From NCBI RefSeq assembly GCF_000702605.1, contig NZ_JNIR01000001.1, forward strand, positions 2,604,001 through 2,668,000: a DNA stretch of 64,000 nt. Reading direction: 5' to 3'. The DNA is from Exiguobacterium acetylicum DSM 20416. GTDB taxonomy: Bacteria; Bacillota; Bacilli; Exiguobacteriales; Exiguobacteriaceae. The stretch's first letter is position 1. Every line of letters begins with the position of its first letter. Shown in pieces: positions 19,363-27,681 of this stretch. Below the pieces are notes generated by a model that searched no databases, had not been told where the DNA came from, and worked only from the letters and a program-made list of their open reading frames with translations. The translations under genes were made by a program, and so were the position numbers.

Positions 19363-19427
19363 ATTTATATCCAGTTATCCACATGTGGATAACCCCATTT
19401 ATGGTATACTTATGGCACTTATCCACA
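19341..19427. promoter_or_regulatory. DnaA-box cluster and extended -10 promoter
   Basis: Three perfect TTATCCACA boxes occur at 19375-19383 (+), 19384-19392 (-) and 19419-19427 (+); the first two abut to form the palindrome TTATCCACATGTGGATAA. A near-match TTATACAAA lies at 19341-19349. An extended -10 (TGGTATACT, 19402-19409 region) sits between the boxes, 40 bp before the rRNA methyltransferase ATG, so DnaA binding could occlude or activate this promoter. Confidence 0.65.
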
Positions 19428-19448
19428 AGTAGAAATGAGGAAACTAAC

Positions 19449-20633
19449 ATGCCCCGTGAACTTTATCCAGTTGTCGTCAAACCAGAATGGATTGAATCGA
19501 TTCAAAGCGGGTATCCCGCGTTACGCAAGGAAATGTTCGAAGCTTTGCACCATGTCAAAGAGGCAGGCGGACTGCTTCATCTGATGACAGAACATAAAGA
19601 ATACCTCGCGACCGGTTATTTTGGCAAGCAGGAAAAAGGTGTCGGTTGGACTCTCTCAATGGACGAGCAAAAAGCGATTGATGTCGCCTTCTTCAAACAA
19701 CTTTTTGAAAAAGCGTTAGACAAACGAAATGAATTTTTTGAAGAGTATTCAGAAGCATTCCGTATCTTTAACGGTGCTGGGGATGGTATTGGTGGTTTGA
19801 CGATCGACTGTTATGATCATCATTACCTCATTACATTCGAAAATGAAGGCATCTATACATTCCGCCCACTGATTCTTGAGGCTCTTGAATCACTACTGAA
19901 TTATAGAAGCATTTATGAAAAACGAGATTTCCTCGTCGATCTTCAACCGGTCAAAGGCGACGACTTTTTGAAGGGGGAACGAGGCGATTTTCCTGAAGTC
20001 GCACAAGAATATGGTGTGTTGTATGAATATGACTTGGACGCTGGTATGCGGACTGGTTTTGACATCGCCCAACGTGAACTTCGCCGAATCCTTCTCGATT
20101 CCGTCGAACGAAAGACCGTGCTTAACCTCTTTTCCGATACAGGAACGCTGACAGTAACTGCCCTTTATGGTGAAGCTGCTCGAACGACAAGCGTTGATTT
20201 CTCGACACGTAGTCGAAATAAGACAAAAGATAATCTGATGTTGAATAGTTTTACTCCTGAGAAACAGAAGATTTTAGTTCAGGATGCGTTCGACTACATC
20301 GAACAAGCGGATAAAAAGACTCGTTTTGACGTTGTCTTGTTCCATCCGCCTGTACAAGTCAATACACGGACACGTCAGTTTCGGACCGAACAGGATCTCG
20401 CCCTTTGGATCCAAAAAGTCATTCATCTGACGAATCGCGGAGGACTGCTTGCGATTACGACAGATAGTCCTACTCTTGATGCGTCACAATTGAAAAAAGC
20501 TGTGGAGCAGGCTTTCAACAAATTGCGTCAAAAATTCGAAGTCGTGTGGGAGCAACCGGAGCAGAAAGATTTCCCGACTCCTCCTTCCATGCCACAACTC
20601 GCTCCAAAAAGCATTCTTGTTCGCCGTAAATGA
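19449..20633 (+). CDS. Class I SAM-dependent rRNA methyltransferase (RlmI-like)
   Basis: A 394-residue protein with an N-terminal PUA-like domain (about 5-75), a linker with FRIFNGAGDGIGGLTIDCY, and a Rossmann-fold methyltransferase domain (about 185-394). LNLFSDTGTLTVTALYGEA binds SAM, and VLFHPPVQ is a catalytic-loop motif. It belongs to the COG1092 family that includes RlmI, the 23S rRNA cytosine-C5 methyltransferase; the usual PPxF motif reads HPPVQ and no obvious Cys nucleophile follows, so exact activity is uncertain. The ATG at 19449 was chosen because promoter and DnaA boxes lie just upstream. Confidence 0.8.
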   Translation: MPRELYPVVVKPEWIESIQSGYPALRKEMFEALHHVKEAGGLLHLMTEHKEYLATGYFGKQEKGVGWTLSMDEQKAIDVAFFKQLFEKALDKRNEFFEEYSEAFRIFNGAGDGIGGLTIDCYDHHYLITFENEGIYTFRPLILEALESLLNYRSIYEKRDFLVDLQPVKGDDFLKGERGDFPEVAQEYGVLYEYDLDAGMRTGFDIAQRELRRILLDSVERKTVLNLFSDTGTLTVTALYGEAARTTSVDFSTRSRNKTKDNLMLNSFTPEKQKILVQDAFDYIEQADKKTRFDVVLFHPPVQVNTRTRQFRTEQDLALWIQKVIHLTNRGGLLAITTDSPTLDASQLKKAVEQAFNKLRQKFEVVWEQPEQKDFPTPPSMPQLAPKSILVRRK

Positions 20634-20643
20634 TCTGTTATCT

Positions 20644-20683
20644 AAAAAATCCGCTACTGAATTTTTCAGTAACGGATTTTTTT
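20644..20683 (+). terminator. Intrinsic terminator
   Basis: AAAATCCG(C)TACTGAA pairs with TTCAGTAACGGATTTT and runs into seven T. Confidence 0.85.
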
Positions 20684-20718
20684 ATAATTTTAACAGGAAA
20701 TGTAAAATGAATGGAGAA

Positions 20719-21717
20719 TCATTTTTTATGAGTTGGATAGACACTTACTTTACCAAAATGTGATGTTTGATCAAATCGTTGATAGAGATCGTTTAACGCA
20801 TCGCGTTCATAAGGAATCTGCTCTTCAATCCGAATCTCGATGACACCCTCTTCCACTAAATGAACAAGTTCTGATAAGTGACGTTGCTGTTGTTTCATCT
20901 CCTCTACTTTTCCTTTCAGTAACGGAAGCGCGACGAACACAGCTTCAAGGGACAAGGCTTTACTATGCATCATCGTTAAATCTTGTGTCGTCCGTGTCGC
21001 GATCGAAATGATGCGTCCCCGCTCTTTTGCGAGTATGAACGATTCTTGTAAATGGTCACCGCCGACTGTATCAATGATGACGTCGAATCCGTCCAGATCC
21101 AGTCGGTTTAGCAACGCTTCAGCCGATTCTTCCTTGTACCGATGAACGCGGATCCCTTTTGCTTCTAGCCAAGCTGCCTTCTCGTCAGAAGAGGCGCTCG
21201 CTGTGACGTCACATCCATAATGACGAGCAAGTTGTACGGTAAGATGTCCTACTCCACCCGTTCCACCTGCTACATAAACACGGATGCCTGGGGTAATCGC
21301 GATCCGCTCTTTTAAAATTTCCATCGCCGTCAACCCAATCACCGGTAAACAACCAGCAACCTCAGCCGAGACCCCTTCCGGTCGTAAGACTGCCATCTGT
21401 TCAGGTACAAGCATTTCTTCCGCTAGCGCACCGGCACGTGTACCAAGTCCGCCACCGAATGCGACGATGCGATCGCCGATAGAAAAAGACGTCACACCCT
21501 CGCCGATCTCAATGACTTTCCCCGTTACATCGCCCTGGAGGATTCCAGTCGTCGAAGCCGCCGCCACATGTCCGAAGAACATCTTCGTATCAAGTGGATT
21601 GATGCTCGACCCCTCGATTTGAACCCGTAATTCGTGTTTCCCCGCTTTTTCAGGTGTGACGTCTTTTTCTGTAAGTGATGCGTCTTTTCCATACCGATCG
21701 ACTACGAATGCTCTCAT
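20719..21717 (-). CDS. Quinone oxidoreductase-like medium-chain dehydrogenase
   Basis: A 332-residue NADPH-dependent MDR protein lacking zinc-ligand cysteines. MRAFVVDRYGKDASL opens a GroES-like domain; VYVAGGTGGVGHLTVQLAR is the Rossmann nucleotide-binding motif, and GFDVIIDTVGGDHLQES is typical of the QOR branch. The ATG is preceded by GGGGGA at good spacing. Its stop is about 85 bp from the plus-strand terminator. Substrate unknown. Confidence 0.8.
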   Translation of the reverse strand: MRAFVVDRYGKDASLTEKDVTPEKAGKHELRVQIEGSSINPLDTKMFFGHVAAASTTGILQGDVTGKVIEIGEGVTSFSIGDRIVAFGGGLGTRAGALAEEMLVPEQMAVLRPEGVSAEVAGCLPVIGLTAMEILKERIAITPGIRVYVAGGTGGVGHLTVQLARHYGCDVTASASSDEKAAWLEAKGIRVHRYKEESAEALLNRLDLDGFDVIIDTVGGDHLQESFILAKERGRIISIATRTTQDLTMMHSKALSLEAVFVALPLLKGKVEEMKQQQRHLSELVHLVEEGVIEIRIEEQIPYERDALNDLYQRFDQTSHFGKVSVYPTHKK

Positions 21718-21826
21718 GAAGAATTCCCCCTTTTTCATTATTAGTCTATCATGATTCAGAATTCTCTCACATTAGTCGTTCATGCTATGATGAAGGTATC
21801 TTATGACGAGAAGGGACGTTTTTGAT

Positions 21827-23062
21827 TTGAAACAAGAATTGATTGATCGTCTAACTACATACGTGAAAGTCGATACACAGTCGAACTATGAGAGTACAAC
21901 TGTTCCAACAACTGAAGGGCAATGGACACTGGCTCGTTTGCTCGTAGAAGAATTAAAGACAATTGGCATGGAAGAGGTCACGGTCGATGACAATGGTTAT
22001 GTCATGGCGACGTTACCCGCTAATACAGATGCAGACATTCCGACAATTGGTTTCCTTGCTCACCTGGATACGGCAACGGACTTTACAGGTACGAATGTCC
22101 GTCCGCAACTCGTGGAAGCATATGACGGAAATCCAATCACGTTAAGTGAAGTACCGTCCGTCATCCTGTCGCCAACTGATTTTCCGGCACTACACAACTA
22201 TGTTGGTCATACCTTAATAACAACGGATGGTACGACATTACTCGGTGCCGATAATAAAGCCGGAATCGCAGAAATCATGACAGCAATGCATCATTTGATT
22301 TCACATCCAGAAATCAAACATGGTCGTATTCGTGTTGCCTTTACGCCAGATGAAGAAATCGGTCGTGGACCGCATCAATTCAATGTCGAAGCATTCGATG
22401 CCACGTATGCTTATACGGTCGACGGCGGTCCGCTAGGTGAACTCGAATACGAAAGCTTTAATGCGGCGGCGGCAAAAATCGTCTTCCACGGAACGAATGT
22501 TCATCCAGGAACAGCAAAAGATAAGATGGTTAATTCGCAGAAACATGCGATGGCATTCCACGATCGTCTTCCTGGAGAAGAGTCTCCTGAATTCACGGAT
22601 GGTTTTGAAGGATTCTTCCACCTGATTTCCTTTGACGGTTCTGTCGAAAAAACGACGCTCGACTACATCATTCGTGATTTCGATCGTGAGGCGTTCGAAG
22701 GACGGAAACATTTCTTGTCTGCCCTTGTCGATGAGTGGAACAAAAAGTATGGCGCCGGCAGTGTCGAAATCGATTTACATGATCAGTACTACAACATGCG
22801 CGAAAAAATCGAACCCCACATGCACATCATTGATATCGCTCATGCAGCGATGGAGTCGCTTGACATCACACCAATTATTAAGCCAATTCGTGGTGGAACG
22901 GATGGATCACAACTTTCATACATGGGTCTTCCGACACCGAACATCTTTACCGGTGGCGAGAACTACCATGGCAAGTTTGAATTCATTTCGGTCGATAATA
23001 TGGTCAAAGCAACACAAGTGATCATTACCATCGCTCAAGGATTTGAACAAGCTTCGCGCTAA
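21827..23062 (+). CDS. pepT: Peptidase T (tripeptide aminopeptidase)
   Basis: A 411-residue M20B metallopeptidase releasing N-terminal residues from tripeptides in the cytoplasm. Zinc ligands lie in [35 protein letters not shown] and [13 protein letters not shown], all conserved with B. subtilis PepT, which also ends in the [17 protein letters not shown] motif. The start is a TTG (MKQELIDRL), preceded by AGAAGGGA and aligned with the known PepT N-terminus; an ATG 24 bp upstream overlaps the binding site. Single-gene unit with a terminator. Confidence 0.95.
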   Translation: MKQELIDRLTTYVKVDTQSNYESTTVPTTEGQWTLARLLVEELKTIGMEEVTVDDNGYVMATLPANTDADIPTIGFLAHLDTATDFTGTNVRPQLVEAYDGNPITLSEVPSVILSPTDFPALHNYVGHTLITTDGTTLLGADNKAGIAEIMTAMHHLISHPEIKHGRIRVAFTPDEEIGRGPHQFNVEAFDATYAYTVDGGPLGELEYESFNAAAAKIVFHGTNVHPGTAKDKMVNSQKHAMAFHDRLPGEESPEFTDGFEGFFHLISFDGSVEKTTLDYIIRDFDREAFEGRKHFLSALVDEWNKKYGAGSVEIDLHDQYYNMREKIEPHMHIIDIAHAAMESLDITPIIKPIRGGTDGSQLSYMGLPTPNIFTGGENYHGKFEFISVDNMVKATQVIITIAQGFEQASR

Positions 23063-23064
23063 TT

Positions 23065-23104
23065 AAAAAGCAGATTCTCAGCGCTGAGAATCTGCTTTTT
23101 TTCA
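23065..23104. terminator. Bidirectional terminator
   Basis: A perfect 36-bp palindrome centred on AGCGCT with A/T-runs on both sides separates the convergent pepT and WxL-complex genes. Confidence 0.9.
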
Positions 23105-24133
23105 TGTCTGGCGTTGTTGTTTTTTCAAGCGATAGATGTAACCAATCAGCAAAAAGATAATCAACGTCGAGGCAATCATGAGTTCCTTCGACCATTCACC
23201 GACGAAGGAGTTGGAATTTTCCTCAATCTCTCGCTCAGGCATCTGTTCTTTCATCTGGTCTGCTTGGCGCTTCGTGATTTTAAAGCTGTCTTTCCACTTC
23301 CACGTCTTTTCTTTTCCTTCAACACGGATATTAATTTGATACGTACCTGGTTCTAAGATTCCTGTCGTTTCAATCGGTGTTCTCATATAAATCGACGGAG
23401 CAAATCGAACTTCCGTCGCTTTCCGAACGACGACTTTTTTGCCTTGCGTGACGACGGCTTCGAACTTCATAGGCTGACTGATCGTCGGTGCCTGATTGGC
23501 TAGCTTAACAAAGACAGTCGGTCTAGAAAAAGACGACTTTGCCTCTACCCCTTCGTACGTAATCTCGGGCGCCAGATCTTTAATCGAAGATCGGACTTTC
23601 AAACCGATGATGTAAGAGTGACGATTTTGAATACCGATTGTATTTTTTTCAGCTGTTTCTTTTTCTGGTTTCTTCTCGACCCGAACACCAGCTAACAAGG
23701 TACCGTCTAAATCGTTCACGATCTCAAGTGGTAAAGAAACGACTTTCGATTCGCCGCCCTTGATGAACGTCGATGTCGCGTTCGGTTGAATGAGATCCGT
23801 CAACGAAGTCGGAGCTAACGGGACCGGTTTCTTTTGATCGTAAACGATCAAACCATTATCGTTCGTCGTTGCATTCCGGATTGATGTCAAAAACGTATGA
23901 TCATCAGGTCCGTGATTGAAAATCCGAACTTGAATGTTCGTCTTTTGTTTTGCCGTCATACGTAAATCAAAGTACGAGACACCAGAATCCACTTGGTAGG
24001 CATTCGGAACGGCTTCAATCGAAAAATTGACGCGATCTTCTGCAAAACTAGTCGAAGGTATGACGCAGAATAACAATCCATAAAGTAGTATAGCAAGACA
24101 ACTGGCTCCCCATCGTTTCATCTTTGTCTTCAC
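23102..24133 (-). CDS. DUF916/DUF3324 WxL-interacting surface protein
   Basis: A 343-residue protein with a signal peptide (1-31, ending SFAED), a DUF916-type beta-sandwich (about 33-150, NFSIEAVPNAYQVDSGVSYF), a DUF3324-type domain (about 165-285), a charged linker and one C-terminal membrane segment (about 316-334) with a basic tail. This is the standard layout of the membrane-tethered WxL-interacting protein that holds WxL proteins at the cell wall. It is the last gene of a three-gene unit, 12 bp after the WxL gene. Confidence 0.9.
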   Translation of the reverse strand: MKTKMKRWGASCLAILLYGLLFCVIPSTSFAEDRVNFSIEAVPNAYQVDSGVSYFDLRMTAKQKTNIQVRIFNHGPDDHTFLTSIRNATTNDNGLIVYDQKKPVPLAPTSLTDLIQPNATSTFIKGGESKVVSLPLEIVNDLDGTLLAGVRVEKKPEKETAEKNTIGIQNRHSYIIGLKVRSSIKDLAPEITYEGVEAKSSFSRPTVFVKLANQAPTISQPMKFEAVVTQGKKVVVRKATEVRFAPSIYMRTPIETTGILEPGTYQINIRVEGKEKTWKWKDSFKITKRQADQMKEQMPEREIEENSNSFVGEWSKELMIASTLIIFLLIGYIYRLKKQQRQT

Positions 24134-24144
24134 CTGCTTTCAAG

Positions 24145-24837
24145 TCAATTCACGACATCCGTAAGCGTCCAGTCGAGTGTTGCGGTGTGTGTGCCTTGCA
24201 CTTGAGAATTGATTGGTACATTGAGTTTGATGTAATCGTTATCGGTTCCGTTACCCTTCCAGTAAATTTGCCAAGTTGAGAACGTTCCTTCTGGGGATGT
24301 TAATATCGTTTGCGCATCTCCTGCATTTCCTGGTGTCAATGTTATATCTCCTGTCGTAGGTGCCGCGAATCCTGATACATTCACTAATGTTTGAACAGTA
24401 CCGGCATCAATGGATAACGTCGAACCTATTAACGAGGGTGTTCCACCTCCATCTATAAAGTCTCCCAACTTCACGGTTACTTCCCATTCTGTCCGATTAA
24501 CCCGTCGATCCGTTACTTGGAGAAATGGTTTTTGATCGGTCGCCTTAAACTCAGCTTTATTGGAAAGCAATTCGTTTGATCCAAAATCAAAGTTAGGTGC
24601 ATAGTCGAGTGTCAATGCTCCAGTATTTCCTGTAGGGGTATTTCCGCCGTTTTTGTCTGGTTCATATGGATTGTTCGGATCCCGATCATCTGGATCCACG
24701 ATGACCGGTGCTTCATTCGACGTGAACGTAATTTTTGCCGTCGACTCGCCAGTAGAAGTCGCCGCCCATGCAGTGGTTGTTCCTAAAACCAAAGCCGTAC
24801 TCATCAATACCGTCGAAACAGCGAAACGTTTCTTCAT
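24145..24837 (-). CDS. WxL domain cell-surface protein
   Basis: A 230-residue secreted protein. After a signal peptide (ending AWAAT, about residue 25) comes a short Pro/Asp/Asn linker and a WxL domain with the proximal TWQIYW motif and the distal LDWTLTD motif close to the C-terminus. WxL domains attach non-covalently to peptidoglycan. The ATG follows AAAAGGAGA. The first gene of the cluster ends only 17 bp upstream, giving translational linkage. Confidence 0.9.
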   Translation of the reverse strand: MKKRFAVSTVLMSTALVLGTTTAWAATSTGESTAKITFTSNEAPVIVDPDDRDPNNPYEPDKNGGNTPTGNTGALTLDYAPNFDFGSNELLSNKAEFKATDQKPFLQVTDRRVNRTEWEVTVKLGDFIDGGGTPSLIGSTLSIDAGTVQTLVNVSGFAAPTTGDITLTPGNAGDAQTILTSPEGTFSTWQIYWKGNGTDNDYIKLNVPINSQVQGTHTATLDWTLTDVVN

Positions 24838-24853
24838 CTCTGTTCTCTCCTTT

Positions 24854-26299
24854 TCATGGTGCATTGATTAAACTCCATTGGATGTCCGCGCTATACGATG
24901 AAGGTTTTGGATATTTGCCAGTTAAGTCGAGAATAATCCCTTCGTTTTCTGCGTAGGTTAACGGTGTCTGATTCGAGCTTACCGACATCGTTCCTGTTGC
25001 GATTTCAATAGCAGTCGCTTGTAACAATTGAGTTTTGGAAGTTGTCTTAAAATAAAGAACATCATTTAACACATGATTTTCTTTACTCGTCAAAGGACGA
25101 CTGAGACTTGCTTGTAACTTCCAGTTGTAACCTTCTGCATTTTCATGCGAAATAGAAATCGTCATTGGAGACAAGCGAGGAATAATTTTCTCACGTCCTG
25201 TCAACTCATGACTTCCGAAGTCTAACGTATCCGGTACGATTAAGTTGAATGTTGGTCCGATTCCAAGTGTTGCTGTTGCCGTACCACCACTTAAAACATT
25301 TAAATCGACTAACCCCTCTGCTAAAACACTCCGAAATGTGTAGACTTTATCGACTCCGACTGGTAAATTTCCAACTTTGAAAGATAAGGTGAATCGATCG
25401 CTACTTAGAAGAGATAGCTTTAATAAAGAGCTAACATCAGCATAGATTTGGTTATTTGTTCGATCGATTATTGCTGTCACATCTCTCGTTTGCGTTCCAA
25501 TCCCAAGTAATCCACTATAGCGATATTGCAGTTGGACGGAACTCGTTTCAATACTTCGCATCACTTCTGGTGGTAGTCGAAAAATAATATATCCACTTGA
25601 TAAATTTAAGCTCAACAATCCAGAAACAGTATTTTCTAATGTAATCGTTTGAGTCGTTCCATTATAGGAAGCATCTAAGCTTGATGTTCCGAGCAGTGCT
25701 ACTCCAGCAAGTGTCGGTGCAACCGCTTGTTGCTTCTCTTGTCTTGGTTTAATTGGATTTAAGACAGGTGCTGTAATTTCGCTCGATGATTCTTCTTCAG
25801 AATCAGGCTGCTCGGGAACTTCATTGTCCTCTTCATCTGGAGCTATCTCAGGTGTTGATGGATCTTCATTCTCGGTTGGGGGTGTCTCAGGTGTTGGTAG
25901 GTCTTCGCTCTCGGTTGGAGGTGTCTCGGGTGTCGGTGGGTCTTCACTCTCGGTTGGAGGTGTCTCAGGTGTTGGTGGATCTTCATTTTCGGTTGGAGGT
26001 GTCTCAGGTGTTGGTAGGTCTTCGCTCTCGGTTGGAGGTGTCTCGGGTGTTGATGGGTCTTCACTCTCGGTTGATGGCGTCTTCTCTACTTCTACAAGCT
26101 CTTCGCATTGTTCAATTTCCTCTTTTTCCAACAAGTCCTTTTTCTTTGGATCACTCAACGTCTCTTCACAAAACGATGACGTCAAAGGGTCTGGAATCTC
26201 GAATTCCTCAGTCGTCGCATGACTGTGCGGAATCGGAAAGCTTGTTGCCAGTAGAATCATTAAGATGATAAAAAGATTCGGCGATCGATTTCGATACAA
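24854..26299 (-). CDS. Repeat-containing WxL surface protein
   Basis: A roughly 481-residue secreted protein. Its start is probably a TTG at 26297-26299 placed after GGGAGGGG; an ATG 15 bp upstream is the alternative. A signal peptide (LFIILMILLATSFPIPHSHA) is followed by an acidic region, six 13-residue repeats of the type SEDxPTPETPPTE (a wall-spanning stalk), and a long beta-rich region. The C-terminal WxL domain has a YNWKLQA proximal and an IQWSLINAP distal motif. It leads the three-gene WxL operon. The Pro/Glu repeats probably extend the ligand-binding part beyond the wall. Confidence 0.8.
   Translation of the reverse strand: MYRNRSPNLFIILMILLATSFPIPHSHATTEEFEIPDPLTSSFCEETLSDPKKKDLLEKEEIEQCEELVEVEKTPSTESEDPSTPETPPTESEDLPTPETPPTENEDPPTPETPPTESEDPPTPETPPTESEDLPTPETPPTENEDPSTPEIAPDEEDNEVPEQPDSEEESSSEITAPVLNPIKPRQEKQQAVAPTLAGVALLGTSSLDASYNGTTQTITLENTVSGLLSLNLSSGYIIFRLPPEVMRSIETSSVQLQYRYSGLLGIGTQTRDVTAIIDRTNNQIYADVSSLLKLSLLSSDRFTLSFKVGNLPVGVDKVYTFRSVLAEGLVDLNVLSGGTATATLGIGPTFNLIVPDTLDFGSHELTGREKIIPRLSPMTISISHENAEGYNWKLQASLSRPLTSKENHVLNDVLYFKTTSKTQLLQATAIEIATGTMSVSSNQTPLTYAENEGIILDLTGKYPKPSSYSADIQWSLINAP
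25846..26079. repeat. Six tandem 39-bp repeats in the WxL protein gene
   Basis: Copies begin at 25846, 25885, 25924, 25963, 26002 and 26041, each beginning TCTC(A/G)GGTGT on the plus strand and encoding SEDxPTPETPPTE in the opposite sense. The units differ by a few bases, and the order of variants (N, S, S, N, ...) suggests block duplication. Confidence 0.9.
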
Positions 26300-26478
26300 A
26301 TGCACCCCTCCCATCCTTATGACCTATTTCTATTGACCTATATCTCTATCTACCTTCTGAATAAGGTAAATAAACCATTAAAATGGAATTTAAAAGATAA
26401 AAAATGTATCGTTATTTATTAATATAATAAAATTTAGTACCAATAAAGGTTTAGTCAGTTGATTTATTATAATGAAAT

Positions 26479-26507
26479 AAAAAGATGTGCTTGTCTCCAA
26501 GCACATC
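26479..26507 (-). terminator. Terminator of the prohibitin-like gene
   Basis: On the minus strand GATGTGCTTG pairs with CAAGCACATC around GAGA, followed by TTTTT. The adjacent AT-rich 26315-26478 stretch holds the WxL operon promoter but no gene. Confidence 0.85.
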
Positions 26508-26512
26508 GAGTT

Positions 26513-27382
26513 TTAATTCTTTTCTTCTGTTGTAGCATCTGGAATCGGTAGTTGGACCATACTCCCCGATCCACTGACGAGTGGTGACTTCCCGTCCCAT
26601 TTCTTGACAGCTTCGTATTGAATCATTTCTTCTGTCAGTGTCTTCTGTAGTTCTTTTTGAGCTTTTGCTAAACCTTGGGCTTCGATCAAACGGGCATCTG
26701 CTGCTCCTTTCGCTTCTACGCGAAGACGCTCTGCTTCTGCTTTAGCGATTTCAAGATCCGTTTTCTTTTTATCGAGTTCCTGCGACGCTTTGACACGCGC
26801 ATCGATTGCTTCCTGTGTCTTTTCATCTGGTTTCGGCGCACTGAGTGCGACATCTTCGATGATAAAACCGATGTCCTTGACGTCTTCTGCAAACTGCGTC
26901 TGAATGCTCGTCGAGACATTCCCTGATTTTTCACCGAACAGTTCAAGGACAGTAACTTTCGAGATTTGCTCACGCGATGCATCATAGAGACGTTGTTTCA
27001 GATACCCTTTTGCAATCTCATCGATTTCAATCGGTCCGAACTTATTGAAGACTTTCGTCACCTTATCCGGTGAGACGGAGAAGCTGTATGTAAAGTCAAC
27101 GACGATGTTCTTTCCGTCCTTGGTCGCAAGCGTCATGTTCTCAAGTGCTTTTGTCTGTGTCCGAATCGGATACTCCGTCACTCGTGTGATCGGTGAAACA
27201 ACATGCCAGCCTTGCGATAACGTCTCATCTTTGACACCGCTTGACGGTGTATAGACGACACCAACTTGTCCAGGTTCGATTTGTTCAACGATGAACGGCG
27301 TTGTTGCAAGCAACGCTAGTACGAGCACACCAGCGATGATCATCGATGGGCGAATTTTTTTCTTCGGTTTGATTTCTCTCAT
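26513..27382 (-). CDS. SPFH/band 7 (prohibitin-like) membrane protein
   Basis: A 289-residue protein with a basic N-terminus, one membrane segment (about 14-33), an SPFH/prohibitin domain (about 35-190, IEPGQVGVVYTPSSG) and a long Ala/Glu/Lys-rich coiled coil (about 195-260, AKAEAERLRVEAKGAADARL). Such proteins form membrane-bound rings that organise membrane microdomains or proteases. Its ATG overlaps the stop of an upstream 34-residue membrane peptide (ATGA), so the two are translationally coupled. Confidence 0.85.
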   Translation of the reverse strand: MREIKPKKKIRPSMIIAGVLVLALLATTPFIVEQIEPGQVGVVYTPSSGVKDETLSQGWHVVSPITRVTEYPIRTQTKALENMTLATKDGKNIVVDFTYSFSVSPDKVTKVFNKFGPIEIDEIAKGYLKQRLYDASREQISKVTVLELFGEKSGNVSTSIQTQFAEDVKDIGFIIEDVALSAPKPDEKTQEAIDARVKASQELDKKKTDLEIAKAEAERLRVEAKGAADARLIEAQGLAKAQKELQKTLTEEMIQYEAVKKWDGKSPLVSGSGSMVQLPIPDATTEEKN

Positions 27383-27483
27383 TCTGAATCTCCTTTATCG
27401 ATCTTTTCTTGGATATAGCGGTAGAGTTCCATGCCAAGCAAAACGATGAGGGCGAAAAACAATAATGTGAAAAAGATGGCCAT
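27379..27483 (-). CDS. 34-residue membrane peptide coupled to the prohibitin-like gene
   Basis: A small frame starting at an ATG behind AGAGGAGGGG, encoding MAIFFTLLFFALIVLLG, then MELYRYIQEKIDKGDSE. It has one membrane segment (about 2-20) and a charged amphipathic tail. The stop TGA overlaps the ATG of the prohibitin-like gene, and that gene's AAAGGAG site lies inside this frame. The excellent ribosome binding site, the coupling and the clean membrane-protein composition support a real gene. It may be a subunit or anchor of the SPFH complex. Confidence 0.7.
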   Translation of the reverse strand: MAIFFTLLFFALIVLLGMELYRYIQEKIDKGDSE

Positions 27484-27681
27484 CTAACCCCTCCTCTAAC
27501 GAATTCCTTATCTTGTTCTACGCATTCATCTGGAAAATGTTTCATTTTTTAAAATGTCTGGTTGCTTATTTTTAATTTCTGTCCTAATATGGAGGGAACT
27601 TTGCCTGCTCTACGACAGATCACGATTTGTGGTACACTCGAATGAGCACATCACTTACTAGAAACGAGGGTTCATCTCTAT

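Noticed and set aside
19341-19427. Chromosomal replication origin
   Set aside because: DnaA boxes are present but dnaA, dnaN and an AT-rich unwinding region are not; the cluster is too small.
25846-26079. CRISPR array
   Set aside because: Repeats are contiguous, in frame and encode protein; there are no spacers.
25786-26268. Open frames with Ser/Val/Gly-rich repeats opposite the WxL repeat region
   Set aside because: They are the complement and frame-shifted reading of the 39-bp repeats; repeats of length divisible by three stay open in several frames.
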